This document shows positions 8,672 through 17,452 of a stretch of DNA of 64,000 nucleotides, one piece after another. Every line of letters begins with the position of its first letter. Position 1 is the first letter of the stretch. The stretch is from Homoserinibacter sp. YIM 151385. GTDB lineage: Bacteria; Actinomycetota; Actinomycetes; Actinomycetales; Microbacteriaceae. The stretch covers positions 1,364,001 to 1,428,000 of the forward strand of contig NZ_CP115175.1 of NCBI RefSeq assembly GCF_027912415.1. The letters are read 5' to 3'. Under the pieces are notes generated by a model, which saw only the letters and a list, made by a program, of their open reading frames with translations, did no database searches and was not told the origin of the DNA. The position numbers and the translations under genes are program-made.

Positions 8672-10296
8672 TTGCGGGCCTTCTTCCGTGACGTGGCGGT
8701 GGCCGACGCGGCGGCCTTCGGGGTGCCGGCCGAGTCGCCGGCGGCGGCGCCCTGGGATGCGGCGCCGGTGCCGGCCTCGACCGACTCGTCGACGACCTCG
8801 GTGATGTCGGGGGTCTCGGCGGGCGCCTCGACGGCGGGCGGGGTCGCGGCGGCATCCGCCGCCGCCGGCTGCAGGTAGGCGCCGATCCCCTGGAGCCCGC
8901 CCTCGCGCCCGTAGCCGGACTCCTTGTACCCGCCGAAGGGCGAGGTCGGGTCGAACTTGTTGAAGGTGTTCGTCCACACGACGCCGGCCTTGAGCTTGTC
9001 GGCGAGCGCGAGCACGCGCGAGCCCTTGTCGCTCCAGATGCCGGCCGAGAGCCCGTAGGGGGTGTTGTTCGCCTTCGCGATCGCCTCGGCGGGCGTGCGG
9101 AAGGTGAGCACCGAGAGCACCGGCCCGAAGATCTCGTCGCGCGCGATCGTGTGGCTCGTGGAGACGTTCGTGAAGATCGTCGGCCGGAACCAGAAGCCCT
9201 CCGAGGGGAGCTCGCAGTCGGGCGCCCAGGCCTCGGCCCCCTCCGCCTCGCCGGTGGCGACGAGGTCGGTGATGGTCTTCAGCTGCGCGGCCGAGTTGAC
9301 GGCGCCGACGTCGGTGTTCTTGTCGAGCGGGTCGCCGACGCGCAGCGTCTGCATCCGCTCCTTGAGGCGCGCCACGAACTCGTCGTGCACGCTCTCCTGC
9401 ACGAGGAGGCGGCTGCCGGCGCAGCAGACCTGGCCCTGGTTGAAGAAGATGCCGTTCACGACGCCCTCGACGGCCTGCTCGATCGGCGCGTCGTCGAAGA
9501 CGATGTTCGCGCCCTTGCCGCCGAGCTCGAGCGTGAGCTTCTTGCGCTGGCCGGCGATCGCGCGGGCGATCGTCTGGCCGACGCCCGTGGAGCCCGTGAA
9601 GGCGACCTTGTCGACGCCCTCGTGCGCGACGAGCTGCCCGCCCATGGAGCCCGGGCCGGTGAGGATGTTGACGACGCCCTTCGGCAGGTCCGCCTGCTGG
9701 AGGATCTCGGCGAAGAGGATCGCGGTGAGCGGGGTCGTCGAGGCGGGCTTCAGCACCACCGTGTTGCCCGCGGCGAGCGCCGGGGCGATCTTCCACGCGA
9801 GCATCATGAGCGGGAAGTTCCACGGGATGACCTGGGCCGCGACGCCGAGCGCGCGGGGGTCCTTCCCGAGGCCCGCATAGTCGAGCTTGTCGGCCCAGCC
9901 CGCGTAGTAGAAGAACCAGGCGGCGACCGTCGGGATGTCGAAGTCGCGCGTCTCCTTGATGGGCTTGCCGTTGTCGAGGCTCTCGGCGACGGCGAGCTCG
10001 CGGGCGCGCTCCTGCACGAGGCGGGCGATGCGGAACAGGTACTTCCCGCGGTCCTTCCCCGGCATCCGCGACCACACGGTGTCGTGGGCGCGACGCGCGG
10101 CGGCGACCGCGCGGTCGACGTCGGAGCCGTCCGCCGCCGACATGGTGGCGAGCTTCTTGCCGGTGGAGGGGGCGATGGTGTCGAAGGGGGTGCCGTGGCC
10201 CTCCGTGAACTCGCCGTCGATGAAGAGGCCGTACTCGTCGCGCAGCTTCAGGATCGACGTCGACTCGGGGGCCGGTGCGTACTCGAGGAAACTCAT
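8668..10296 (-). CDS. Aldehyde dehydrogenase with Ala/Pro-rich, Lys-ended C-terminal tail
   Basis: A 542-residue NAD(P)-dependent aldehyde dehydrogenase. Visible landmarks are PWNFP in the cofactor site, the GSTGVG turn, the general-base glutamate motif LELGGK, the catalytic cysteine in FFNQGQVCCAGSR, and the EIFGPV motif. After the normal fold end near GGYKESGYGREGG there is a low-complexity tail of about 65 residues ending RKKARK, which is unusual. It follows deoC by 12 bp with an AAGGA ribosome site. Likely role: oxidising the acetaldehyde released by DeoC (inference from context). Confidence 0.92.
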   Translation of the reverse strand: MSFLEYAPAPESTSILKLRDEYGLFIDGEFTEGHGTPFDTIAPSTGKKLATMSAADGSDVDRAVAAARRAHDTVWSRMPGKDRGKYLFRIARLVQERARELAVAESLDNGKPIKETRDFDIPTVAAWFFYYAGWADKLDYAGLGKDPRALGVAAQVIPWNFPLMMLAWKIAPALAAGNTVVLKPASTTPLTAILFAEILQQADLPKGVVNILTGPGSMGGQLVAHEGVDKVAFTGSTGVGQTIARAIAGQRKKLTLELGGKGANIVFDDAPIEQAVEGVVNGIFFNQGQVCCAGSRLLVQESVHDEFVARLKERMQTLRVGDPLDKNTDVGAVNSAAQLKTITDLVATGEAEGAEAWAPDCELPSEGFWFRPTIFTNVSTSHTIARDEIFGPVLSVLTFRTPAEAIAKANNTPYGLSAGIWSDKGSRVLALADKLKAGVVWTNTFNKFDPTSPFGGYKESGYGREGGLQGIGAYLQPAAADAAATPPAVEAPAETPDITEVVDESVEAGTGAASQGAAAGDSAGTPKAAASATATSRKKARK

Positions 10297-10308
10297 GGGA
10301 TGCGGTCC

Positions 10309-11316
10309 TTAGTCGATCGTGACGTAGTCGGGGCCGGAGTAGGCGCCGGTCTTCAGCTTCTGCCGCTGCAGCAGCACGTCGTTGAGCAGCGAGGAGGCGC
10401 CGAAGCGGAACAGGTGCGGCACGAGCCACTCCTCCCCCAGCGTCTCGGCGACGGTGACGAGGTACTTGATGGCGTCCTTGGAGGTGCGGATGCCGCCCGC
10501 CGGCTTCACGCCGATGCGCTCGCCCGAGAGGCGGTGCCAGTCGCGGACGACCTCGAGCATGAGCAGCGTCACCGGGAGGGTCGCGGCGGGGGCGACCTTG
10601 CCGGTCGAGGTCTTGATGAAGTCCCCGCCCGCGAGGATCGAGAGCACCGAGGCGCGCTTGACGTTGTCGTAGGTGGTGAGCTCGCCGGTCTCGAGGATGA
10701 CCTTGAGGTGCGCGTAGGTGCCGTCCGCCTTCCGGCAGGCCTCCTTCACGGCGACGATCTCGTCGAAGACCTGGCCCCAGCGGCCGGCGAGGAACGCGCC
10801 GCGGTCGATGACCATGTCGATCTCGTCCGCGCCGTGCGCCACCGCATCCCGCGTGTCGGCGAGCTTGATGTCGCGCGAGGCGCGGCCGGAGGGGAAGGCG
10901 GTCGCGACGGCCGCGACGCTCACGAGCCCCTGGTCGGGGTCGCCATGCGCGGCGCCGAGCGCCTGGACGGCGTGCGGCACCATGTCGCCGTAGACGCAGA
11001 CGGCGGCGACGCGGGGCGCGGTGCGATCGGCGGGGTCGGGGACGAGGGCCTTCGCGACGAGCGAGCGCACCTTGCCGGGGGTGTCGGCGCCCTCGAGCGT
11101 CGTGAGGTCGATGAGCTCGATGATGCGGTCGAGGGCCCAGGCCTTCGAGCTCGTCTTGATCGAGCGCGTGCCGAGCCCGGCGGCGCGCTGCTCCAGGCCG
11201 ACGGCGTCGACGCCGGGCAGGCCCTCCAGGTAGCCGCGCAGGGCCGTCTCGCTGACGTCGCCGCCGAGGATGTCGACCGCCCGCTGGGCGGGGGCGACGG
11301 CTCGCTCCATGGTCAT
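10309..11316 (-). CDS. deoC: Deoxyribose-phosphate aldolase
   Basis: A 335-residue class I aldolase of the DeoC family. Both lysine motifs are intact: the Schiff-base lysine in FIKTSTGKVAPAA and the second active-site lysine in VKPAGGIRTS. The canonical reaction is cleavage of 2-deoxyribose 5-phosphate to acetaldehyde and glyceraldehyde 3-phosphate. It is longer than the ~250-residue E. coli type, with an N-terminal extension of about 80 residues as in many actinobacterial homologues. ATG at 11316 has a GAGAGGA ribosome site. Lying between a sugar permease and two aldehyde-dehydrogenase genes, it should perform the carbon-splitting step of operon 2. Confidence 0.95.
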   Translation of the reverse strand: MTMERAVAPAQRAVDILGGDVSETALRGYLEGLPGVDAVGLEQRAAGLGTRSIKTSSKAWALDRIIELIDLTTLEGADTPGKVRSLVAKALVPDPADRTAPRVAAVCVYGDMVPHAVQALGAAHGDPDQGLVSVAAVATAFPSGRASRDIKLADTRDAVAHGADEIDMVIDRGAFLAGRWGQVFDEIVAVKEACRKADGTYAHLKVILETGELTTYDNVKRASVLSILAGGDFIKTSTGKVAPAATLPVTLLMLEVVRDWHRLSGERIGVKPAGGIRTSKDAIKYLVTVAETLGEEWLVPHLFRFGASSLLNDVLLQRQKLKTGAYSGPDYVTID

Positions 11317-11327
11317 GTCCGGTCCTC

Positions 11328-12344
11328 TCAGATCGCGCGCGCCCGCGCGTCGATCAGCTTGTTCAGGATGAGCGCCACTGCCAGGATGACGCCGGTGGCG
11401 ACCATCTGGAAGAACGATCCGATGCCCATCAGGTTGAAGATGTTCTTCAGCACCGAGAGCAGGAAGACCGCGATCACGGTGCCGCTGATCCCTCCTCTGC
11501 CGCCGAAGAGGCTCGCCCCGCCGAGCACGACCGCCGCGATGGCGTCGAGCTCCGCGCCCTGGAAGGCCGTGGGCTGGGCGATGGTCAGGCGGCTCGTGAG
11601 CAGGATACCCGCGAGCGCCGCCGTGAGCCCCGAGATCCCGAAGACGGCCATCTGCACGACGCGGACGGGCACGCCCGAGAGGCGCGCCGCCTCCTCGTTG
11701 CTGCCGACCGCGTAGATGTACTCGCCGAAGGTCGTGAACCGCAGGATCGCGGCCGCCGCGAGGGCGACGACGATGAAGACGATGCCCGTGATCGGGATGA
11801 CGCCGAGGTAGCCGCCGCCGACGATCGTGAAGGCCTCGGGGAGGTCCTGCCCGACGGGCTTGCCGTCGGTCGTGAGATACGCGCCGCCCCGGATCGCCGT
11901 CAATCCGGCGAGCGTCACGATGAAGGCGGGGAGGCGGATCCAGGCCGCGATCGAGCCCATGACGAGCCCGACGCCGACGCCGACGATGAGCGCGAGCAGC
12001 ACGGCCGCCGGGATCGGCAGCGCGCCGTCGAGCGCGATCGCGACGATCATGCCGCTGAAGGCGGCCGTCGAGCCGACCGAGAGGTCGATCCCGGCGGTGA
12101 GGATGACGAGGGTCATGCCGACCGCGAGGATGCCGGTGAGGCTCGACTGCTGGAGCAGGTTCGCGAGGTTGCGGACGGTGAGGAAGTTCGGCGACAGCAG
12201 CGAGGCGACGACGAACAGCGCCGCGAAGACGATGAGCAGGTTGCCCTTGACGAGCCAGCTCGAGCCGCGCCGCCGCCACAGCTCGCGAGCCGGGGATGCG
12301 GTGGCCGCCTCGGGTGCGGGGGCTGGGGCGTTCAGGGTGTTCAT
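11328..12344 (-). CDS. RbsC-type sugar ABC transporter permease (operon 2)
   Basis: A 338-residue BPD_transp_2 permease with the same plan as the operon 1 permease: ILTAGIDLSVGSTAA after the second or third membrane helix, and LDAIAAVVLGGASLFGGRGG toward the end. The N-terminal 25 residues are Ala/Pro-rich and cytosolic. The ATG overlaps the ATPase stop by four bases. Together with genes at 12341-13870 and 17453-18430 it makes a second complete importer, clearly diverged from the first. Confidence 0.92.
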   Translation of the reverse strand: MNTLNAPAPAPEAATASPARELWRRRGSSWLVKGNLLIVFAALFVVASLLSPNFLTVRNLANLLQQSSLTGILAVGMTLVILTAGIDLSVGSTAAFSGMIVAIALDGALPIPAAVLLALIVGVGVGLVMGSIAAWIRLPAFIVTLAGLTAIRGGAYLTTDGKPVGQDLPEAFTIVGGGYLGVIPITGIVFIVVALAAAAILRFTTFGEYIYAVGSNEEAARLSGVPVRVVQMAVFGISGLTAALAGILLTSRLTIAQPTAFQGAELDAIAAVVLGGASLFGGRGGISGTVIAVFLLSVLKNIFNLMGIGSFFQMVATGVILAVALILNKLIDARARAI

Positions 12345-13870
12345 GGCTTCTCTCCGCTGATGACGGCGTGGGTGATGGTCTCCTCCGAGGCGGTTCGCGG
12401 GTCGAACTCGCCGACCTTGCGCCCCTCGTGGAGGACGATGATGCGGTCGGCGTTCGCCATGAGCTCGGAGAGCTCGGAGGAGGCGACGAGGACGGCGGCG
12501 CCCTGCTCGGCGACGGCGTGGACCTGCCGGTAGAGGTCCGCCTTCGCGCCGATGTCGAGGCCGCGGGTCGGCTCGTCGAGGAGGAGCACGCGGATGCCGC
12601 GGGCGAGCCACTTCGCGAGGACGACCTTCTGCTGGTTGCCGCCCGAGAGCTGGCCGACGGCCTGGTGGGGGCTCGAGTGCCTGACGCCGAGCCGCTCGAG
12701 CACGGGCTGCGAGATGCGGCGGCCGCGCGCGTGGGGCGCCAGCCAGGGGGCCGTGTCGATCGAGGCGATGCCGGCGTTGCGCGAGACGGACAGCCCGAGC
12801 ATCAGCCCCTCCGTCTTCCGGCTCTCGGGCACGAGGCCGAAGCCGGCCGCGGTCGCGTCCCGGACCCCGCGGATGCGCAGGGGGCGGCCGTCGAGGCGCA
12901 GCCGCGTCGTCGCGGGGCGGGCGCCGTAGATCGCGGAGAGGAGCGTCGTGCGCCCCGCGCCGCCGAGGCCCGCGAGCCCCACGATCTCGCCCGCGCGGAC
13001 CTGGATGCCCTCGATGTCGATGAGGCCCGGGATCGCGGCGCGCTCGATCTCGAGGACCGGCTCCCCACTCGGCACGGGCCGCGTGTTCACCTCGGTGAGC
13101 TCGCGCTGCTTCTCGCCGATCATGTCCGCGATCCACTGCTCGCTCGTCGTCGTCGCGACCTCGTGGCGCGCGACATCCCGCCCGTCGCGGAGCACCGTGA
13201 TGCGGTCGCCGATCGCCGTCACCTCGTCGAGGCGGTGCGAGATGTAGATGACGCTGCGGCCCTCGGCGCGCAGCCCGCGCACGACCGCGAAGACCTTCTC
13301 GACGTCGTCGGCGCCGAGGGTCGCGGTCGGCTCGTCCATGACGATGATGCGGGCGTCGACCGTGAGGGCGCGCGCGATCGCGGTGAGCTGCTGGTCGGCG
13401 ATCGGCAGCCGGCCGACGACCGCGTCGGGCGAGAACGTCGCGCCGACCCGCGCCAGATACTCCTTCGCGAGCTGCGTGCGGCGGCCGCGCAGCACGAGGC
13501 CGGCGCGCGAGGGCGAGTGGCCGAGGAACAGGTTCTGCGCGACCGTGAGGTCGGGGAACAGGTCGAGCTCCTGGTAGATCACGGCGATGCCGGCCGCGAT
13601 CCCGTCGACGGGGCTCGTGAGGGTCACCGGCGCCCCGTCGACGAGGATCTCGCCCTCGTCCGCGAGGTAGGAGCCGGCGAGGATCTTCATGAGCGTCGAC
13701 TTGCCGGCGCCGTTCTCGCCGAGGAGGCAGTGCACCTCGCCCGCCGCGACCTCGAGGCGCGTGCCCTTGCAGGCGTGCGTGCCGGGGAAGGACTTGTGGA
13801 TGCCGCGCATCTCGAGCCGCGGGGCGGTCGTGCGGGGGGCGGTCGCCGTGGTCGGCGCGTCGGGGCTCAT
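12341..13870 (-). CDS. RbsA-type sugar ABC transporter ATPase, two fused NBDs (operon 2)
   Basis: A 509-residue dual ATPase. NBD1 has Walker A GENGAGKST and Walker B IVMDEPTATL, but its signature is degenerate (LPIADQQ in place of LSGGQ). NBD2 has GLGGAGRTT, a canonical LSGGNQQ and LLLDEPTRGLD. Such one-sided signature decay is tolerated in this family. The start overlaps the SorC stop (ATGA) and the end overlaps the permease start, so regulator, ATPase and permease are translationally chained. Confidence 0.93.
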   Translation of the reverse strand: MSPDAPTTATAPRTTAPRLEMRGIHKSFPGTHACKGTRLEVAAGEVHCLLGENGAGKSTLMKILAGSYLADEGEILVDGAPVTLTSPVDGIAAGIAVIYQELDLFPDLTVAQNLFLGHSPSRAGLVLRGRRTQLAKEYLARVGATFSPDAVVGRLPIADQQLTAIARALTVDARIIVMDEPTATLGADDVEKVFAVVRGLRAEGRSVIYISHRLDEVTAIGDRITVLRDGRDVARHEVATTTSEQWIADMIGEKQRELTEVNTRPVPSGEPVLEIERAAIPGLIDIEGIQVRAGEIVGLAGLGGAGRTTLLSAIYGARPATTRLRLDGRPLRIRGVRDATAAGFGLVPESRKTEGLMLGLSVSRNAGIASIDTAPWLAPHARGRRISQPVLERLGVRHSSPHQAVGQLSGGNQQKVVLAKWLARGIRVLLLDEPTRGLDIGAKADLYRQVHAVAEQGAAVLVASSELSELMANADRIIVLHEGRKVGEFDPRTASEETITHAVISGEKP

Positions 13871-14817
13871 GCGGCTCCCTCCAGGAGGTGCTGGGCGGTG
13901 TCGTCGTCGGTCACGAGGACGGTGCAGAGCCCGCTCGCGACGACGACCCGGCAGATGTCGTGCTTCGATTCGCCCGAGATGACCGCGATCGCGGTCCCGG
14001 CGCCGCGGATGTCCTCGATGCCGAGGCCGAGGGTCCGCTCGTCGAGGGCGGGGTCGATGATGTTGCCGTCCGCGTCGATGAAGCGGCCGAGCACGTCCGC
14101 GACGGCGCCCTTGCGGACCAGCTCGCCGGCCTCCTCGGCCGAGAGGTAGCCGGACTCGACGAGGACCGAGCGCGGATCGACCGTCCCGGCCGTGAAGACG
14201 TAGGCGTTCGCGGAGCGCCCCAGCTCGAGCACGCCCGCGACCGTGCGGTCGCGCTCGATCGCGCGGCGGGTCTCCGCCTCCTCGAGGATCGCGGGGCTCG
14301 GCAGCAGCGTCGCCGAGCCGCCCGCCTTCTGGGCGATCGTGACGGCGGTGTTCGCGGCCGTCGAGGCGCGGCGGTTGAGGCTCACGCCCCCGTTGATCTG
14401 GACGACGTTGACGCCGTTCGCCCAGCCCTCGCCGAGCGCCTGCGCGACGTCGTGCATGGTGCGCCCCCAGCTGATGCCGAGCGTCCGCGGCACGGGGCGC
14501 AACTGCGTCAGGTACTCGGCGGCACCCGCGGCGACGCGCGTGCGCAGCTCCGCCTCCGACTCGGCGCCGGCGCGCGGCACGACGACCGCGTCCTGCAGCC
14601 CGAAGCGGTTGCGCAGCTCGCGCTCGAGCGGCAGCCGGCGGGCGCGGGGGTGCACGATCTCGATGCGGATGAAGCCCGCCTCCTTCGCCTGCGTGAGCAG
14701 ACGCCCCACCTTCCAGCGGGTGAGGTGGAGGATCGCGCCGATCTCGTCCTGCGTCTTCCCGTCCTCGTAGTAGAGCTCGGCGGCGCGCACCGCGAGCAGC
14801 TCCGTCTCGGCGTTCAC
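13867..14817 (-). CDS. SorC-family sugar-responsive transcriptional regulator (operon 2)
   Basis: A 316-residue protein with N-terminal HTH (KTQDEIGAILHLTRWKVGRLL) and a SorC sugar-phosphate-binding domain (LGISWGRTMHDVAQAL, VNVVQINGGVS, VESGYLSAEEAGEL). The GTG at 14817 overlaps the kinase stop by four bases (GTGA). A regulator in mid-operon, locked by overlaps to kinase and ATPase genes, should be made in proportion to them. It probably acts at the inverted repeat 18519-18532, and perhaps at the operon 1 repeat. Confidence 0.87.
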   Translation of the reverse strand: MNAETELLAVRAAELYYEDGKTQDEIGAILHLTRWKVGRLLTQAKEAGFIRIEIVHPRARRLPLERELRNRFGLQDAVVVPRAGAESEAELRTRVAAGAAEYLTQLRPVPRTLGISWGRTMHDVAQALGEGWANGVNVVQINGGVSLNRRASTAANTAVTIAQKAGGSATLLPSPAILEEAETRRAIERDRTVAGVLELGRSANAYVFTAGTVDPRSVLVESGYLSAEEAGELVRKGAVADVLGRFIDADGNIIDPALDERTLGLGIEDIRGAGTAIAVISGESKHDICRVVVASGLCTVLVTDDDTAQHLLEGAA

Positions 14818-16325
14818 GAGTGCACCGCCCCCGAGCGGGCCGCGAGCCGATGGTGGAGCGCCGTCGTCACGGTCGTCGCCTCCCGGTAGAGCGCGTAGGA
14901 CTCCTCGAGCACGGCCCGATACGCGGGGTCCGGCTCGACGCGCCGCGCCGCGGGACGGAGCCGCTCCGCCGCGGCCGCGAGCGATCCCGTCTCGCCCGAG
15001 GCCGACATCCCGATCGCGGCGCACGCCATGAGGGTCAGGTTCTCGCCGTCGACGAGATGCACGGGACGGCCCAGGACATCGGCCGTCGTCTGCAGCCAGA
15101 GGCTGTTGTGCCGGATGCCGCCCGTGAGGTACACGTCCGAGGTGTCGACCCCGGCGTCCGCGAAGGAGTCGAGGACCTGCCGGGTGCCGAAGGCGACCGA
15201 CTCGACCGAGGCCCGGTACAGCTCGGCGGGCGTCGTCGCGAGCGAGAGGCCGAGGACGGCGCCGCGCAGCTCGGGATCGCGCAGCGGCGTCCGGTTGCCC
15301 ATGAGGTTGTCGAGCGCGAGGAGGCCGTGCGAGCCGGGCGCGATCGCGCCGGCATCCGCGATGAGGGCCTGGATGCGCTCCCGGCCGAAGCCGAGGACGC
15401 GCTCGGCCAGCCAGGTCAGCGCGGAGCCGGCCGAGACCTGGCCGCCCTCGACGAGCCAGCGCTCGCTCAGCGCGCGCGGGTAGGGGCCCCAGATGGTCGG
15501 CGAGAAGACGGGCTCCTCGAGCTCCGCGATGAAGGCGTTGGAGGTGCCCGCGACGATCGACACCGGGTTGGCGCTGTGCCCCGCGAGGGCCACGAGCGAG
15601 AGGTGCGCGTCGATGCCGCCGACGCCGACGACGGGTCGATTCACGAGCCCGAGCTTCGCCGCCGCCTCGTCGGTGATCCGGGCGGCCGGCGCACCGACCT
15701 CGCGGATGTCGGCGGGCAGCTTGTCGGCGAGCTCCGGGACGCCGAGCGCGGCGTAGAGCTCCGCCGGGAGCCCGCCGTCGCGGCTGTCGAGGTTCCACTT
15801 GCAGGTCGCGTTGAGCCGCGAGCCCACCCACTCCCCCGTCAGCCGGAAGGTCAGGTAGTCGACGGCCTCCACGATGTGCGCCGCGCGGTCGTAGAGGTCG
15901 CGCTCGTGCTCCGCGAGCCACATCGCCTTCGGGACGAGCCACTCCGAGCTGTCGGAGCCGCCCGCGTAGCGCAGCGCCGGGTGGTCGACCTCCGCGGTCC
16001 GCCGCGACTGCGCCGCCGCGCGCGCATCCATCCAGAGCAGTGCCGGGCGGAGCGGCCGCCCGTGCTCGTCGAGCACCGCGACCGAGGAGGAGGTCGTCGC
16101 GACCCCGATGCCGGCGACCGCGCTGGTCCCCGCCTCGGCGAGCGCCTGCCGCGAGGCCTCCGCCGCGCTCGCCCACCACTGCAGCGGATCCTGCTCGGCC
16201 CAGCCCGGGCGCGGGAACGCCGTCGGGTAGCTCGCGACGCCGTCGCCCACGCGGACGCCCGCGTCGGTGTAGACCGCGGCGCGCGCGCTCTCGGTTCCGA
16301 TGTCGATGGACAGGAAGTACGTCAT
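14814..16325 (-). CDS. FGGY-family pentulose/carbohydrate kinase (operon 2)
   Basis: A 503-residue kinase with the FGGY features IDIGTESARAAVY (phosphate loop), VGGIDAHLSLVAL (active-site aspartate region), VAGTSNAFIAE and LTGGIRHNSLWLQ (nucleotide site). It resembles the ribulokinase/xylulokinase branch more than glycerol kinases, but I cannot name the substrate. It starts 4 bp after the dehydrogenase stop and overlaps the SorC gene, placing phosphorylation directly after oxidation in the expression order. Confidence 0.87.
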   Translation of the reverse strand: MTYFLSIDIGTESARAAVYTDAGVRVGDGVASYPTAFPRPGWAEQDPLQWWASAAEASRQALAEAGTSAVAGIGVATTSSSVAVLDEHGRPLRPALLWMDARAAAQSRRTAEVDHPALRYAGGSDSSEWLVPKAMWLAEHERDLYDRAAHIVEAVDYLTFRLTGEWVGSRLNATCKWNLDSRDGGLPAELYAALGVPELADKLPADIREVGAPAARITDEAAAKLGLVNRPVVGVGGIDAHLSLVALAGHSANPVSIVAGTSNAFIAELEEPVFSPTIWGPYPRALSERWLVEGGQVSAGSALTWLAERVLGFGRERIQALIADAGAIAPGSHGLLALDNLMGNRTPLRDPELRGAVLGLSLATTPAELYRASVESVAFGTRQVLDSFADAGVDTSDVYLTGGIRHNSLWLQTTADVLGRPVHLVDGENLTLMACAAIGMSASGETGSLAAAAERLRPAARRVEPDPAYRAVLEESYALYREATTVTTALHHRLAARSGAVHS

Positions 16326-16329
16326 CAGC

Positions 16330-17379
16330 TCACGCTTCGTTGGGGAGGAAGAGCACCTTCGAACTGAAGATAGACCGGTCGAAGAGCTGCTTCATCGTCT
16401 CGGGCAGCGCCTCGAGCCCCAGCTCGTGCGTGATCATGAACTCCCAGCGCAGCTCGCCGCTCGCCAGGCGCTCGGCCGACTCCGTCCACTCGCGGCCCGG
16501 GAAGGGCGCCGAGAAGGAGTTCCAGCTGCCGTGCAGCGTGACCTCGTTGCGGAGGAAGTGGCTGAAGACCGCCTTCTCGAGCTGGACCGTCGAGTTCGGG
16601 ATGCCGATGAAGGCGGCGTGCCCGCGACGCGCCACGAGCGACACGGCGAGCGCGATCGTCGGCGGCACGCCCGCCGACTCGATGACGACGTCGTAGCCCT
16701 TGCCGGCGTGGGCGCGCGCCTCCTCGTCGCCGTTCGCGGTGTGCGTCGCGCCCGCCTCGACCGCCATGGCGGCCTTCTGCTCGTTGAGGTCGACCGCGAG
16801 GATCTCCGTCGCGCCCTTGATGCGGGCCCACTGGACCGCGAACAGGCCGATGGGGCCGGCGCCGATGACGGCGACGCGGGAGCCGGGCCCGACCCCGGTG
16901 CGGAGCAGCGCGTGGAGCGCGATCGCGCTCGGGTCGATCATGGCGGCGGCGCGCGGGTCGAGGCCCTCGGGCATCTTCAGCGCGTTGTCCTCCGGCACGA
17001 TCACGAACTGGGCGTAGGCGCCGTCGCGGCGGCTGCCGAAGTAGTCGTAGTCCTCGCAGAGGCTGAAGTGCCCCTCGAGGCAGCTCTCGCACCGCCGGCA
17101 CGGCAGCAGCGGCGGGACGCTCACGAGGTCGCCGACCTGGAACGCCGTCACGTCATCCGCGACCTGCGTCACGTGCCCCGAGAACTCGTGGCCGCAGATG
17201 ATCGGGTGGCGGTAGGCGCCGTTGACGTTCATGCGGGGGATGTCGGACCCGCAGACCCCGCACGCCGCCACCGCGACGAGCATCTCGCCTGGGCCCGGCG
17301 TCGGGATCTCGACCTGCTCGACCCGGAGGTCGCCCGGGCCGTGCATCTGGACGGCGGTCATCTTCTCGGTCATGATCAC
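16330..17379 (-). CDS. Zn-dependent sugar-alcohol dehydrogenase, GatD-like (operon 2)
   Basis: A 349-residue MDR dehydrogenase. Catalytic zinc site CGVCGSDIPR and GHEFSGH, structural zinc cysteines CRRCESCLEGHFSLC, Rossmann motif GAGPIGLFA. The VEIPTPGPGEMLV opening and the GSWNSFSAPFPG segment recall galactitol-1-phosphate 5-dehydrogenase (GatD) and related polyol dehydrogenases. The start is uncertain: GTG 17379, ATG 17373 and ATG 17361 are all in frame; the last gives the most family-like N-terminus. A strong hairpin separates it from the binding-protein gene. Confidence 0.86.
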   Translation of the reverse strand: MIMTEKMTAVQMHGPGDLRVEQVEIPTPGPGEMLVAVAACGVCGSDIPRMNVNGAYRHPIICGHEFSGHVTQVADDVTAFQVGDLVSVPPLLPCRRCESCLEGHFSLCEDYDYFGSRRDGAYAQFVIVPEDNALKMPEGLDPRAAAMIDPSAIALHALLRTGVGPGSRVAVIGAGPIGLFAVQWARIKGATEILAVDLNEQKAAMAVEAGATHTANGDEEARAHAGKGYDVVIESAGVPPTIALAVSLVARRGHAAFIGIPNSTVQLEKAVFSHFLRNEVTLHGSWNSFSAPFPGREWTESAERLASGELRWEFMITHELGLEALPETMKQLFDRSIFSSKVLFLPNEA

Positions 17380-17409
17380 GGCTTTCTCGCGCGAGCGCGG
17401 GCAGGGGTC

Positions 17410-17441
17410 GGGAGGGCGGCGAGGCTGTTCGCCGCCCTCCC
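17410..17441. terminator. Intercistronic 13-bp hairpin after the binding-protein gene
   Basis: GGGAGGGCGGCGA (17410-17422) pairs perfectly with TCGCCGCCCTCCC (17429-17441) around six bases. It lies in the 73-bp gap downstream of the binding-lipoprotein gene and upstream of the dehydrogenase. Such hairpins commonly allow the binding protein to be made in excess by partial termination or 3'-end protection. Confidence 0.7.
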
Positions 17442-17452
17442 GGAGGAGTGGG

